In this document: positions 35,442 through 44,593 of the stretch, piece by piece
Layout of the letters: each line of letters opens with the position of its first letter
Numbering within the stretch: position 1 is the first letter of the stretch
Origin: Chitinophaga sp. HK235
Lineage (GTDB): Bacteria > Bacteroidota > Bacteroidia > Chitinophagales > Chitinophagaceae
Assembly (NCBI RefSeq): GCF_018255755.1
Contig: NZ_CP073766.1
Location: 4,648,501-4,712,500, forward strand
Length of the DNA stretch: 64,000 bases
Reading direction: 5' to 3'
Program-made: the position numbers and the translations under genes
The notes under the pieces: generated by a model
Told to the model about the DNA's origin: nothing
Database searches by the model: none
The model's input: only the letters and a program-made list of their open reading frames with translations

Positions 35442-36836
35442 TCAGGCGCCGCCCAGTTTGCATTTTTGCAGTACTTCCCAGGATTTGCCGTTATGACGGA
35501 GGAAGTAGAGGTTGTTTACTTTGAAAGTAGCCTCGTATTCCTTGTTTTCATATTCTGGCCATGACTTGTTGAACTGTTCGTCGGTGAGGTCTTTGAAGGC
35601 CACGGTAACGTGAGGCGTAAAGCCTGTACGCGCCAGCATAGTACTGAATCCGAATTCCTTACGCAGGAAGTTGATCAGTTGGCGGTGCATAGCGGACATA
35701 GTCTCGCTTTTTTCCACGTTGATAAACAGTACACGATTTTGTTTGTTCGGGAAGGTGCCGAATCCTTTCAGGGACACTTCGAAAGGAGCCTGTGTTTTGG
35801 CGAACTCAGTGAGTTCATCGCAGAAGGCTTTTTCCAGTGCGGGATCAGCTGTGAAAGGTACCTGCAGAGTGATATGCGGCAGCACTTTCAGTGCATACAT
35901 CGGACCATATTGTTCTGCAAATTCCTGTTTGATTTTGATGATTTCCTTACCCACTTCTGCGGTAGGCAGCAGTGCTATAAAGTATATTTTATTGTCAGGT
36001 CTGGGTTCGGTACGAGGCCTTCCGCGTTGTTGTCTGTAGCCACCGCTGCCGCCACGGTCATAACCGCCGCCGCCGCCACCACGGTTGTAGCCACCGCCAC
36101 CACCGCCACGGTTGTAGCCTCCGCCACCGCCGCCACGGTCATAGCCGCCGCCACCGCCACCACGGTTGTAGCCACCGCCACCACCGCCACGGTCGTAGCC
36201 GCCGCCACCGCCACCACGGTTGTAGCCACCGCCACCGCCGCCGCGATCGTATCCACCACCACCGCCACCGCGATCATAGCCACCACCGCCACCGCGGTTG
36301 TAACCACCACCACCGCCGCCGCGATCGTATCCACCACCGCTACCGCGATCGTATCCACCACCGCCACTGCGGTCGTATCCACCACCGCCGCTACGGTCGT
36401 AACCACCACCACCACCGCTACGGTCGTATCCACCACCGCCGCCACTGCGATCGTATCCACCGCCGCTGCTGCTGTTATCACCACGGTCGCCGCGATCGTA
36501 ACCGCCGCCACCACGGTTGTAGCCACCGCCACCACCGCCACGGTCATAACCACCGCCGCGATCGTAACCACCACCACCGCTACCGCGGTCATAGCCACCT
36601 TCACGATTATAACCGCCATCGCGGTTGTACTCTGTACGAGGGCGATACCCACCTTCGCGATTGTACTCTGTGCGTGGACGACGTTCTGTGTCTCCACTGT
36701 TGTAGTCGGGTTTTCCACCCTCCCGCTCATTGTTTAAGTTGGGTTTGAAGTCACCTCTCTCCTTGTTGGGATCATTCTCTTTGTTGGTATCAGAAGAGTA
36801 GGGCCTGCGGGGGCGTTCGTTTCTCTCAAAATTCAT
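35442..36836 (-). CDS. RGG-like low-complexity region fused to a 2H phosphoesterase (2'-5' RNA ligase family)
   Basis: A 464-residue cytosolic protein with two unlike halves. Residues 1-57 are charged and polar. Residues 58-267 contain 24 Tyr-[Asp/Asn]-Arg tripeptides separated by runs of Gly, with an exact 9-residue period from about 187 onward (YDRGGGGGG or YNRGGGGGG). After a basic joint (RQQRGRPRTEPRP), residues 283-464 form a 2H phosphoesterase with both catalytic motifs, PHITLQVPF (H321, T323) and PHVTVAFKD (H409, T411). The 2H family cuts or joins 2'-5' or cyclic phosphodiester bonds in RNA or nucleotides. The Gly/Arg/Tyr region resembles RGG/FUS-type RNA-binding disordered domains, so RNA targeting or condensate formation is an inference. 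It begins 9 nt after kynU. Confidence 0.85.
   Translation of the reverse strand: MNFERNERPRRPYSSDTNKENDPNKERGDFKPNLNNEREGGKPDYNSGDTERRPRTEYNREGGYRPRTEYNRDGGYNREGGYDRGSGGGGYDRGGGYDRGGGGGGYNRGGGGYDRGDRGDNSSSGGGYDRSGGGGGYDRSGGGGGYDRSGGGGYDRSGGGGYDRGSGGGYDRGGGGGGYNRGGGGGYDRGGGGGGYDRGGGGGGYNRGGGGGGYDRGGGGGGYNRGGGGGGYDRGGGGGGYNRGGGGGGYNRGGGGGGYDRGGSGGYRQQRGRPRTEPRPDNKIYFIALLPTAEVGKEIIKIKQEFAEQYGPMYALKVLPHITLQVPFTADPALEKAFCDELTEFAKTQAPFEVSLKGFGTFPNKQNRVLFINVEKSETMSAMHRQLINFLRKEFGFSTMLARTGFTPHVTVAFKDLTDEQFNKSWPEYENKEYEATFKVNNLYFLRHNGKSWEVLQKCKLGGA
36036..36614. repeat. coding tandem repeat array, 27-bp units in its 3' part
   Basis: DNA encoding the Y-[DN]-R-Gly(n) units. From 36036 to about 36278 the unit is 27 bp and copies differ mainly at silent or Asp/Asn sites; toward 36614 the units vary between 6 and 15 residues. 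Such arrays are prone to slippage, so length may differ between strains or assemblies. Confidence 0.85.
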
Positions 36837-36845
36837 CTTACTTAA

Positions 36846-38114
36846 TTAAGCGTTTGAAGCAATATTTGCTATGATTTCATAAAAATGAAACACATCCTGA
36901 TAAGAGTTATACATCGGCGCCGGTGAAACCCTGATGACTCCGGGTTCTCTCCAGTCAACGATTATACCGGCATCTGTCATTTGCTGATGTATCTCTTTTC
37001 CTTTTTCTAGGAACAGCAAAGATAGTTGTGCGCCACGTTCATTACAATTTTTAGGTGTAATAATTTCAAAATTAATGCCTTTCAACTGCTGCAGCAAAAA
37101 CTCCAGATAACTGGTCATTTTCTGGCTTTTGTCTCGTAAAGCGCCGATACCGGCTGCTTCAAATAGTTCGAGGGAGGCTTTCAGGCTAACCATGTTAAAT
37201 ACCTGTGCGGTGCTTTGTTGCCACCCTTCGGCTTCTTTTTTAGGCACAAACCCTTTTTCCATTTTAAAACGTGCACTCTCTTCGTTGCCCCACCAGCCAC
37301 CCAGGCGGAGAAATCCGCGGTCGCTGGCATATTTTTCATGCACAAAAGCGCCTCCTACTGCGCCGGGACCACCATTCAGGTATTTATATGAACACCAAAC
37401 GGCAAAATCTACATCCCAATTGTGCAACTGTACCGGAATATTTCCTGCTACATGTGCCAGATCGAAACCGGCATAAGCGCCTGCATCATGTGCTGCTGCT
37501 GTAATAGCGGGTATATCAAAATATTGTCCGGTATAATAATTAATCCCTCCTAATAAAACTAATGCTAAGCTATCACTTTCTCTATTAATTATCTCTAAAA
37601 TATCTTCTAATCTTATCAAACGTTCACCACTTCTGGGTGAAACCTCGATGATGGCTGTTTCCGGGTCAAAACCATGATATCTGACCTGCGTTTCCACTGC
37701 GTATTGGTCGCTTGGGAAAGCCCCTGCTTCCATTAACACTTTAAACCGCTGTTTGGTTGGCCTGTAAAAACTTAACATCATCAAATGAAGATTAACAGTA
37801 AGTGTATTCATCACTGTTAACTCCTGCTGGCTGGCCCCTAAAATACTTGTCAAAGGCCTGCTGCAATATTGCTGATAATACAACCATGGATTTTTGGCAC
37901 CCCAGTACCCTTCTACGGCACACTGTTGCCAATCGGCCAATTCCTGTTCTATGGCTGCTTTTACATTTTTAGGCTGTAACCCGAGTGAATTGCCACATAA
38001 ATAAATTGCGTCCTTTCCTTTGCGTTGGGGAAAATAAAACTGCTCCCTGAATTTATTTAATGGATCCTGCCGGTCCTGCTCTTTAGCAAATGCTAAGGTT
38101 GCTACGTACTCCAT
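36846..38114 (-). CDS. kynU: kynureninase
   Basis: PLP enzyme that cleaves kynurenine or 3-hydroxykynurenine to anthranilate or 3-hydroxyanthranilate plus alanine, used in tryptophan breakdown or NAD synthesis. The 422 residues include YLCGNSLGLQPKNVKAAIEQ, substrate loop AGFDLAHVAGNIPVQLHNWD and the PLP lysine in AVWCSYKYLNGGPGAVGGAF. No other kynurenine-pathway gene is in the window. It is followed after 9 nt by the RGG/2H gene, so the two share a transcript. The long gap upstream (38115-38406) must carry its promoter. Confidence 0.95.
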   Translation of the reverse strand: MEYVATLAFAKEQDRQDPLNKFREQFYFPQRKGKDAIYLCGNSLGLQPKNVKAAIEQELADWQQCAVEGYWGAKNPWLYYQQYCSRPLTSILGASQQELTVMNTLTVNLHLMMLSFYRPTKQRFKVLMEAGAFPSDQYAVETQVRYHGFDPETAIIEVSPRSGERLIRLEDILEIINRESDSLALVLLGGINYYTGQYFDIPAITAAAHDAGAYAGFDLAHVAGNIPVQLHNWDVDFAVWCSYKYLNGGPGAVGGAFVHEKYASDRGFLRLGGWWGNEESARFKMEKGFVPKKEAEGWQQSTAQVFNMVSLKASLELFEAAGIGALRDKSQKMTSYLEFLLQQLKGINFEIITPKNCNERGAQLSLLFLEKGKEIHQQMTDAGIIVDWREPGVIRVSPAPMYNSYQDVFHFYEIIANIASNA

Positions 38115-38406
38115 GGTCTTCCAATCTTTTGCCAGTCTTCATATTTTAATGGCTGAATGTATCTCTCTGTGATACCTGTGTCTTTCTCTATACCGATAAT
38201 CTTAATAAAACAGGCAAACCTATATAACTGTTTAAAACAGACCGTTTATGTCAAAGTTTAATTCCAATGATAATGGTATATAAGGTATATAGCTAGTAAC
38301 GTGAACGCTCTGAAGGGTCAAAAGTAACAATAGCTATCGAATTGCCCACCATTCCGATTGTTAAAATTTGTTAATAACCTAAAAATATGGTTTCATCCAC
38401 AATATA
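38115..38406. other. intergenic region upstream of kynU
   Basis: About 290 nt with no ORF of interest. It includes a GGTATATA doublet (GGTATATAAGGTATATAG near 38275-38292). No canonical -33/-7 pair for kynU could be assigned with confidence. Confidence 0.4.
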
Positions 38407-38440
38407 CAAAAAAAAATCCGTCCTGAAGAATCAGGACGGA
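38407..38440 (-). terminator. terminator of the tetR-RND operon
   Basis: On the minus strand TCCGTCCTGA pairs with TCAGGACGGA (38417-38426 and 38431-38440) around a 4-nt loop and runs into ten or so T residues. It lies 54 nt after the permease stop. Confidence 0.88.
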
Positions 38441-38494
38441 GACTGTTAACCTACAACTGTTACACTGTATTACTAAAAAATGTACTTATCGAGT

Positions 38495-41400
38495 CTAATT
38501 CACTGATACTCCGTCTACTTTCTTGGAATTTTTCCGGAGCATCTCTTCCTCCTGCTCTGCTTCAGGAGACGGAAAGAAGTTGTAAGGCTTGGGCGACAGA
38601 TACTTAGGATCATGCAGCTTCTTCACCTCTTCCTTCTTCATAAATAATTTTAATACCAGCACCAGGAACGGCACATACTTCAGTGACCGCGGCATGCCAT
38701 ATCTGTCGAGTACGTCAATGGAACGCTTGTTCATGGCGTACATCACCGGCACCAGGATCAGGGTGAGGAAGGTGGCAAAAATCAATCCGTACACCATCGT
38801 CCATGCCAGCGGGCCCCAGAATGCTACGTTATCACCTCCGAAGAAAATATGAGGGTTGAAATTACTGAACAGGGTGGCAAAGTCGATGTTAAGCCCCACT
38901 GCCAGCGGAATCAGCCCCAGGATCGCCGCAATAGCTGTCAGCAGTACTGGTGTCATACGGGTTTTGCCCGCTTCCACCACTGCTTCATATATCGGCATAT
39001 TCTGCATTACCAGCAGATCCGTAAACTCCACCAATACTATACCATTACGCACCACGATACCTGCCAGTGCCATAATACCTACACCGGTCATTACAATGGA
39101 GATATCCATCTTAAAGATGCTGAAGCCAAGGAATACCCCTATGATACTGAAAAGAATTTCCATAAAAATTACCAGCGGGCGACCAATGGAGTTAAACTGC
39201 GTCACCATGATCATCAGGATCAGCCCGAAAGCGCCCAGCATGGCCATCATGAGGAAGTTCATGGTCTCCATCTGATCTTCCTGCTCACCGGTCATCTTGA
39301 TTGTCACGGAGTTAGGATGACTGAAGCCTGTCAGCGCTGTCTGTATATGCTGCACCACCTCATTGGCATTAAAGCCAGTCAATACGTTGGAGTACAACGT
39401 GATCACCCTTTTCTGGTCTTTACGTTTGATACCCGCATAGGTATTGGAATAGTGAACGTCTGCCACAGCCGACAGCGGCACCTGACGAACAGCTCCGCCC
39501 ATATTCATATCCCTGTATACCAGGTTGAGGTTCATCAGGTTGTTGATATTATTACGCTGATCTTCGCGTAATCTTACCATGATCTTATACTCATCTTTGG
39601 CGTCTCTGATCTTGGAAGCTTCGAACCCGAAAAGAGCAGTACGCAGGGCCCCACCGATCTGACGGGTAGAGATACCTTCATTGTTAGCTCTTTCACGATC
39701 GATGCTGACAACTATTTCAGGTTTGTTGGCCTCAAAGTCGCTCTTCAGCTCTTCCACCCCGTCGATATGCAGGGAGTCGAGATAACGTTTAAGTCTGAAC
39801 GAAGAATTGGTCAGCTCATCGAAGTTATCGCCGGTGATTTCGATATTGATCGGTTTACCGGTAGGAGGACCTCCCTGTTCCTGTTCCACGGTAATATTGG
39901 TACCGGGTATACCTTTTACGGCACTACGAATCTTCTCCAGATATTGTACGGTCGATTGTCCGTTTCTGGCGCCGAATTCCACGAAGGCTACGGTCACCTT
40001 GCCTTTCTGCGGCTGGGTGCTCATGTCCATCTGGGAAGGATCTCCGGCACCTTTGGCCACGTTGGAGATGATAGACTCCACGATCGGATTGTTAGGACCC
40101 ACCACTTTTGTAATACGCTTTTCTACAATGCTGGTGATGGAATCTGTGTATTTCTGGCCGGTACCGTTAGGCAGCTCTATGTAAGCATAGATAAAGTTGG
40201 GATCTGCCTGCGGGAAGAATACCACTTTGGGATTGCGGATGCCGGTAAGGATAATGCTGAATATCAGCAGGGCGAAAGTAGCTACCAGGATCCATATCGG
40301 ACGCCAGCCCACCAGACACCATTTCAATACCTGTTTGTAACGTTCCTGTACTTTGGGCCAGAATTCATTCTGGAAGCGGCGTGCCACATTACCCAGCCAG
40401 AAACGTTCCGCCAGGATCATGAGGTAGGCGAAAATCACGAAGTTACCCACTCCCCTGCTGTTAGCATAGCCAATCAGCGCCAGTGCCGCGAATACGCCGG
40501 TCAGTATTTTGAACTTACGGTCAAACTTAGGTTTAGGATGACCTTCCCCTTCATGCCGATCCATGAAGTCGACCGCAAACACAGGGTTAATGATATAGGC
40601 TACTACCAGGGAAGCGCCCAGCGTAGTGATGAGGGTTACCGGCAGGAAGAACATGAACTTACCGATTACACCTGGCCAGAATAACAGCGGTACGAATGGC
40701 GCCAGCACCGTCAGGGTTCCTGACAATACCGGCAGAAACACTTCTCCCGCCGCTATCTTGGCTGCTCTTACTATACCCAGGTCTTTTCGTTCATTAAAAA
40801 TACGGTGTACGTTCTCTATCACCACAATCGCATCATCCACCACAATACCCAATGCCAGCAGGAAGGAGAACAACACCATCATATTGAGGGTGAAGCCATA
40901 CATCGGCATCAGCAGGAAGGCGATGAACATGGAGATGGGCACAGAGAGCGCCACGAAAATAGCATTTACCGCACCCATGAAGAACATGAGGATGAGGGTT
41001 ACCAGGATGAAGCCGATGATAATGGTATTGATCAGGTCATGCAGGGTAACGCGGGTGGATTTAGACTGGTCGGCCGTGATGGTCACATTCAGTCCTTTCG
41101 GAAAGTAGTGGGCTTCCATGTCGGCTTTGATCGCCTGTATCTTATCAGATGCGTCGATCAGGTTTTTACCACTTTGTTTGATCACGTTGAGGGTGATCAC
41201 GTTTTTACCGGCGAGGCGGGCATAGCTTTCCTGTTCCAGGAAGCCGTCTACTACATCGGCCACGTCTTTGAGGTATACGGTGGCACCGGACTGTCCGCGG
41301 ACAATGATGTTGCCGATGCGGGCAGGATCCTTGTATTCACCTTTTACGCTGAGGGTACGTTTCTGGCCGTCCATAGACACCAGACCGCCGGAAATGGTGA

Positions 41401-42055
41401 TGTTTTCACCCTGGATGGCACCAACGATATCTTCAAAGCCGATTCTGGCGGCATCCATTTTATATTTATCGACATTGATCTGTATCTCTCTTTCCAGCTC
41501 CCCTACCAGGTCTACACGGGTGATTTCATTAAGCGCCTCGATGCGGTCTTTCATATCGTCTGCATAACGTTTGAGTGTTTGCAGGTCGAAATCACCGGAG
41601 AGGTTTACGTTCATGATCGGTATCTGGGATACATCCATTTTAATGATCTGCGGTTCCTGGGTCAGGTCTTTGGGCAGGTCTTTTTTGGCGTCATCCACTT
41701 TTTCCCTCACCTGCTGGCGGGCAGCTTCGATATCTTCGTTGGCATTGAATTCGATGATGATGGCGGAGAAGTCCTGCATGGAAGTGCTTTTGATCTTCTT
41801 TACGCCGGAGATACCGTTGAGCTCTTTCTCAATGACCTTGGTCACCAGTGTTTCCATGTCTTCCGGAGAAGTACCGGCATACACAGTATTGATAAAGAAC
41901 TGCGGGAACACTACTTCAGGAAACTGTTCCTTGGGCAGGCTGTTATATGAAAGAATACCCGCCAGCGCGATGATAATGGTGGCCACATAGATGCTCACCT
42001 TATTATCGATGGCCCAGCTGGTGGGTTTAAATTCTTTATGGAGATTGTCTTGCAT
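38495..42055 (-). CDS. RND efflux permease
   Basis: A 1186-residue inner-membrane proton antiporter of the RND superfamily, the pump of a tripartite efflux complex. Visible: periplasmic start VSIYVATIIIALAGILSYNS, VFPQFFINTVYAGTSPEDME, the proton-relay Asp pair in LALGIVVDDAIVVIENVHRI and the second-half helices including VGIMALAGIVVRNGIVLVEF. The length exceeds the usual 1030-1060 because an extra segment with hydrophobic stretches (about residues 495-590, including LTGVFAALALIGYANSRG) is inserted between TM6 and TM7. Substrate is unknown; the regulator and operon make a drug or stress-compound role likely. Confidence 0.93.
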   Translation of the reverse strand: MQDNLHKEFKPTSWAIDNKVSIYVATIIIALAGILSYNSLPKEQFPEVVFPQFFINTVYAGTSPEDMETLVTKVIEKELNGISGVKKIKSTSMQDFSAIIIEFNANEDIEAARQQVREKVDDAKKDLPKDLTQEPQIIKMDVSQIPIMNVNLSGDFDLQTLKRYADDMKDRIEALNEITRVDLVGELEREIQINVDKYKMDAARIGFEDIVGAIQGENITISGGLVSMDGQKRTLSVKGEYKDPARIGNIIVRGQSGATVYLKDVADVVDGFLEQESYARLAGKNVITLNVIKQSGKNLIDASDKIQAIKADMEAHYFPKGLNVTITADQSKSTRVTLHDLINTIIIGFILVTLILMFFMGAVNAIFVALSVPISMFIAFLLMPMYGFTLNMMVLFSFLLALGIVVDDAIVVIENVHRIFNERKDLGIVRAAKIAAGEVFLPVLSGTLTVLAPFVPLLFWPGVIGKFMFFLPVTLITTLGASLVVAYIINPVFAVDFMDRHEGEGHPKPKFDRKFKILTGVFAALALIGYANSRGVGNFVIFAYLMILAERFWLGNVARRFQNEFWPKVQERYKQVLKWCLVGWRPIWILVATFALLIFSIILTGIRNPKVVFFPQADPNFIYAYIELPNGTGQKYTDSITSIVEKRITKVVGPNNPIVESIISNVAKGAGDPSQMDMSTQPQKGKVTVAFVEFGARNGQSTVQYLEKIRSAVKGIPGTNITVEQEQGGPPTGKPINIEITGDNFDELTNSSFRLKRYLDSLHIDGVEELKSDFEANKPEIVVSIDRERANNEGISTRQIGGALRTALFGFEASKIRDAKDEYKIMVRLREDQRNNINNLMNLNLVYRDMNMGGAVRQVPLSAVADVHYSNTYAGIKRKDQKRVITLYSNVLTGFNANEVVQHIQTALTGFSHPNSVTIKMTGEQEDQMETMNFLMMAMLGAFGLILMIMVTQFNSIGRPLVIFMEILFSIIGVFLGFSIFKMDISIVMTGVGIMALAGIVVRNGIVLVEFTDLLVMQNMPIYEAVVEAGKTRMTPVLLTAIAAILGLIPLAVGLNIDFATLFSNFNPHIFFGGDNVAFWGPLAWTMVYGLIFATFLTLILVPVMYAMNKRSIDVLDRYGMPRSLKYVPFLVLVLKLFMKKEEVKKLHDPKYLSPKPYNFFPSPEAEQEEEMLRKNSKKVDGVSVN

Positions 42056-42085
42056 AAACTTGGTTTTGGCTGTTAGTGGTCAGCA

Positions 42086-43195
42086 TTACAATTTGATCAG
42101 GTCATTATCGTTCAGCCCCTGGTATCCAGTGGTGATGATCCTGTCTCCTGCTTTGAGTCCGTCTTTGATTTCAGCCTTATCGTTGTAGGTGCGCCCCATT
42201 TCGATGGCCCTGCGTTGGGAAGACAGCTTGCCATTTTTGGATTCGGCCACCATTACATAAGGTTTACCGGAAGAATACTGGATAACGTTTACCGGTACCA
42301 CTACAGCCTTTGAAGCAGTATAGTCTACTATTTTGATATGTGCGATCATGTTGGGACGCAGGGCATTGTCTGGTTTGAGCGGCACTTCAATTTTGATGGT
42401 GCGGCTGAGCGGATCGATAGTCCTGGAAGCGAAGCTGATGTTGGTTCTTATTTCGCGCTGGATATCGGGGAAAGAGAGGACTACAGGGTCTCCTGATTTG
42501 AGGAGGCCGGCGTAGGCTTCCGCTACGTTAGCCATCACTTTCAGATTATTGGCATTTACCACGCGGAAGGCTGGAGCGCCGGGTGCAGCATTGTCGCCTA
42601 CTTTGGCGATTACAGCGTCCACAGTACCGCTGATAGGTGCAATGATACGCATTTGTGCCAGCTGGTCCTGGAGGGTAGCCATTTTTCTATCGAGTGCTTC
42701 TTTCTGGCTTTTGGCGTTGAGGTATTGTACTTCAGAGCCTATTTTCTGTGACCAGAGATTTTTCTGTTTTTCGAAGAGGGTATTGGCGAGGTCCATCTGG
42801 GTGCGGAGTTCGGCCATATTGGCTTTCAGCACCTGATCATCAACCTGTGCCAGTGTCTGGCCCTGAGCCACGTGTTGTCCTTCTTTTGCATGGATAGCGG
42901 TGATCACACCGGGCACGCGGGCGGAAACGTTTACGTTTTCGCGGGCGTCTACACTGCCCTGTACGTCGATATAGTGTTCAAACAAGGTATCTCTTAATTC
43001 GGCAATGGTCACATCTTTCATTCTTTCTACGGTGTCTTTCTTACCGGCTTCCTTTTCCAGGGCAGCAATTTTGGTATCGAGTGCAGCCCTTTCCTGTTTC
43101 AGTTTTTCCAGTTGCTGGGCTTTATTGCCTCCGCCACCGCAGGCAGCGATGATGACAGCGAGCGCAGGGACCATGAAAGCATATCTTTTGTTCAT
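42086..43195 (-). CDS. RND periplasmic adaptor (membrane fusion) lipoprotein
   Basis: A 369-residue adaptor anchored by a lipid (signal ending VIIAACGGGG). Order: N-terminal coiled coil (LEKLKQERAALDTKIAALEK), lipoyl-like half (VITAIHAKEGQHVAQGQTLA), helical hairpin, second lipoyl half (IIAPISGTVDAVIAKVGDNA), beta-barrel and membrane-proximal domain ending in GLKAGDRIITTGYQGLNDND. It links the permease to the TolC-type exit duct and lies 30 nt upstream of the permease gene. Confidence 0.93.
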   Translation of the reverse strand: MNKRYAFMVPALAVIIAACGGGGNKAQQLEKLKQERAALDTKIAALEKEAGKKDTVERMKDVTIAELRDTLFEHYIDVQGSVDARENVNVSARVPGVITAIHAKEGQHVAQGQTLAQVDDQVLKANMAELRTQMDLANTLFEKQKNLWSQKIGSEVQYLNAKSQKEALDRKMATLQDQLAQMRIIAPISGTVDAVIAKVGDNAAPGAPAFRVVNANNLKVMANVAEAYAGLLKSGDPVVLSFPDIQREIRTNISFASRTIDPLSRTIKIEVPLKPDNALRPNMIAHIKIVDYTASKAVVVPVNVIQYSSGKPYVMVAESKNGKLSSQRRAIEMGRTYNDKAEIKDGLKAGDRIITTGYQGLNDNDLIKL

Positions 43196-43233
43196 ATTAT
43201 TAGTAGTGAAAGGTGATTAAAAATGGGTTTACA

Positions 43234-44589
43234 CTATAATTTGCCATAAGCTTTCAGCAGGTCGATCCTGGCCACGATGGCGTTGTACAGTGCGGAGAAA
43301 TAATTGTTCTGTGCGGTCAGCAGGTCATTTTCGGCGGTAGTCATTTCCAGGCTGGATCCCACACCTTCCCGGTATTTGATCTGGGTGGTGTTATGCACAT
43401 CTTCTGCGAGTTTCATGTTTTTTTCCTGCGCCTCGAGGGTGAGCACGTTGTTGCGGAAAGTGGAGGCAGACTGTTCTCTTTCGAGGTCTATACCCAGTTT
43501 GGCGTTTTCGATGGCCACTTCACTTTTTTTCACGGCGAGGAGAGCCTGATCTACCTGTCTTCTGCGTTGCATACCGCTGAAGATGGGAACGGAGAGGTTA
43601 AGGCCGGTGTTGATATAACCGTACCACATCTGGCTTTTCAGGTAGTCGAATCTGTCGCTGCCGCGCAGGGCGCCGGTGGCAGCGAAGAGTTGCAGGGAAG
43701 GCAGCGCTTTCATACGATATCTTTTCAGATCGTATTCATTGGCTTTTTTCTGTGACTGAAGCAACTGGTATTCGATCCGTTGTGAGTAGTCGAATTTATC
43801 TATATCGCTGATGTTTTCAGCTATCCTTTCGGTAGAGAGTGTATCCGTCAGCGTTATAGGCTGTTGCAATGGCATGCCCATCTGATATTTGAGGGCGGCT
43901 ATACCGAGTTCGATAAGATTACGGAGTTTGGTCTGTTCTGTCTGGAGGTTGGTGAATTGTACTACCAGCCTGTCTACATCGAGTTTTTCCACGAGACCAT
44001 TTTTATAGATCTCTCTGGTATCGCTGAGCAGTTTTTCCAGTGTATTGATATTGTTGGAGAGGATGGAAAGCGCTTTGTTGGCAGACAGTACGTTGTAATA
44101 GGCTTTATACACGCTGGCTTTCACATCGATCTGTGATTTGGTAACATTCTGGGCCACGAGTTCTTCCAGTGTTTTACGGGCCTGGAGGGCAACGAGTACG
44201 CTGGGATCGAAGAGGGTTTGTGTGAGTCTTACTTCACCCATGAGGTTTTGGGGGAGCTGGAAAGACACCACGGTGAAGGAATCTTTGGGTGCGCCAAAGT
44301 TCTTCATGTTAAACATTTGTTTCTGAATGATCGGGTTGTACTGGTATTGCCCGGTACCAGCTACATTAGGCAGTGCCAGACCGCTGACTTCCTTGTTTTT
44401 GGCCAGCTGAATCAGCTGGTCCAGTTTGGCCGTTTTAACGGCCGACTGGTTAGCCAGGGCGTAGTCTACAGCTTCTTTGGCAGACAGCCGTATGGGTTCC
44501 TGTGAAACTGTCTGGGCGCCGGCGGAGAGGGCCAGGGTCAACAGTCCCACCATGGAAACCATGCCGGTGAGCCTTTTGAATAGTTGCAT
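43234..44589 (-). CDS. TolC family outer-membrane efflux protein
   Basis: A 451-residue exit duct with signal peptide (ending LALSAGAQ) and two OEP repeats rich in long helices. Typical phrases are LSAKEAVDYALANQSAVKTA, YKAYYNVLSANKALSILSNN, and in the second half LNLSVPIFSGMQRRRQVDQA. The end LYNAIVARIDLLKAYGKL is characteristic. It lies 4 nt after tetR and 38 nt before the adaptor gene. Confidence 0.93.
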   Translation of the reverse strand: MQLFKRLTGMVSMVGLLTLALSAGAQTVSQEPIRLSAKEAVDYALANQSAVKTAKLDQLIQLAKNKEVSGLALPNVAGTGQYQYNPIIQKQMFNMKNFGAPKDSFTVVSFQLPQNLMGEVRLTQTLFDPSVLVALQARKTLEELVAQNVTKSQIDVKASVYKAYYNVLSANKALSILSNNINTLEKLLSDTREIYKNGLVEKLDVDRLVVQFTNLQTEQTKLRNLIELGIAALKYQMGMPLQQPITLTDTLSTERIAENISDIDKFDYSQRIEYQLLQSQKKANEYDLKRYRMKALPSLQLFAATGALRGSDRFDYLKSQMWYGYINTGLNLSVPIFSGMQRRRQVDQALLAVKKSEVAIENAKLGIDLEREQSASTFRNNVLTLEAQEKNMKLAEDVHNTTQIKYREGVGSSLEMTTAENDLLTAQNNYFSALYNAIVARIDLLKAYGKL

Positions 44590-44593
44590 AGTA

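Noticed and set aside
35975..36730. Minus-strand ORF of Val/Ala/Thr repeats in another frame of the same region
   Set aside because: Frame-shifted reading of the same GGN-rich repeat; no domain.
35610..36737. Long plus-strand ORF of Thr/Ala/Val repeats opposite the RGG/2H gene
   Set aside because: It is the mirror of the Gly-rich coding repeats; the minus frame has a real domain with catalytic motifs.
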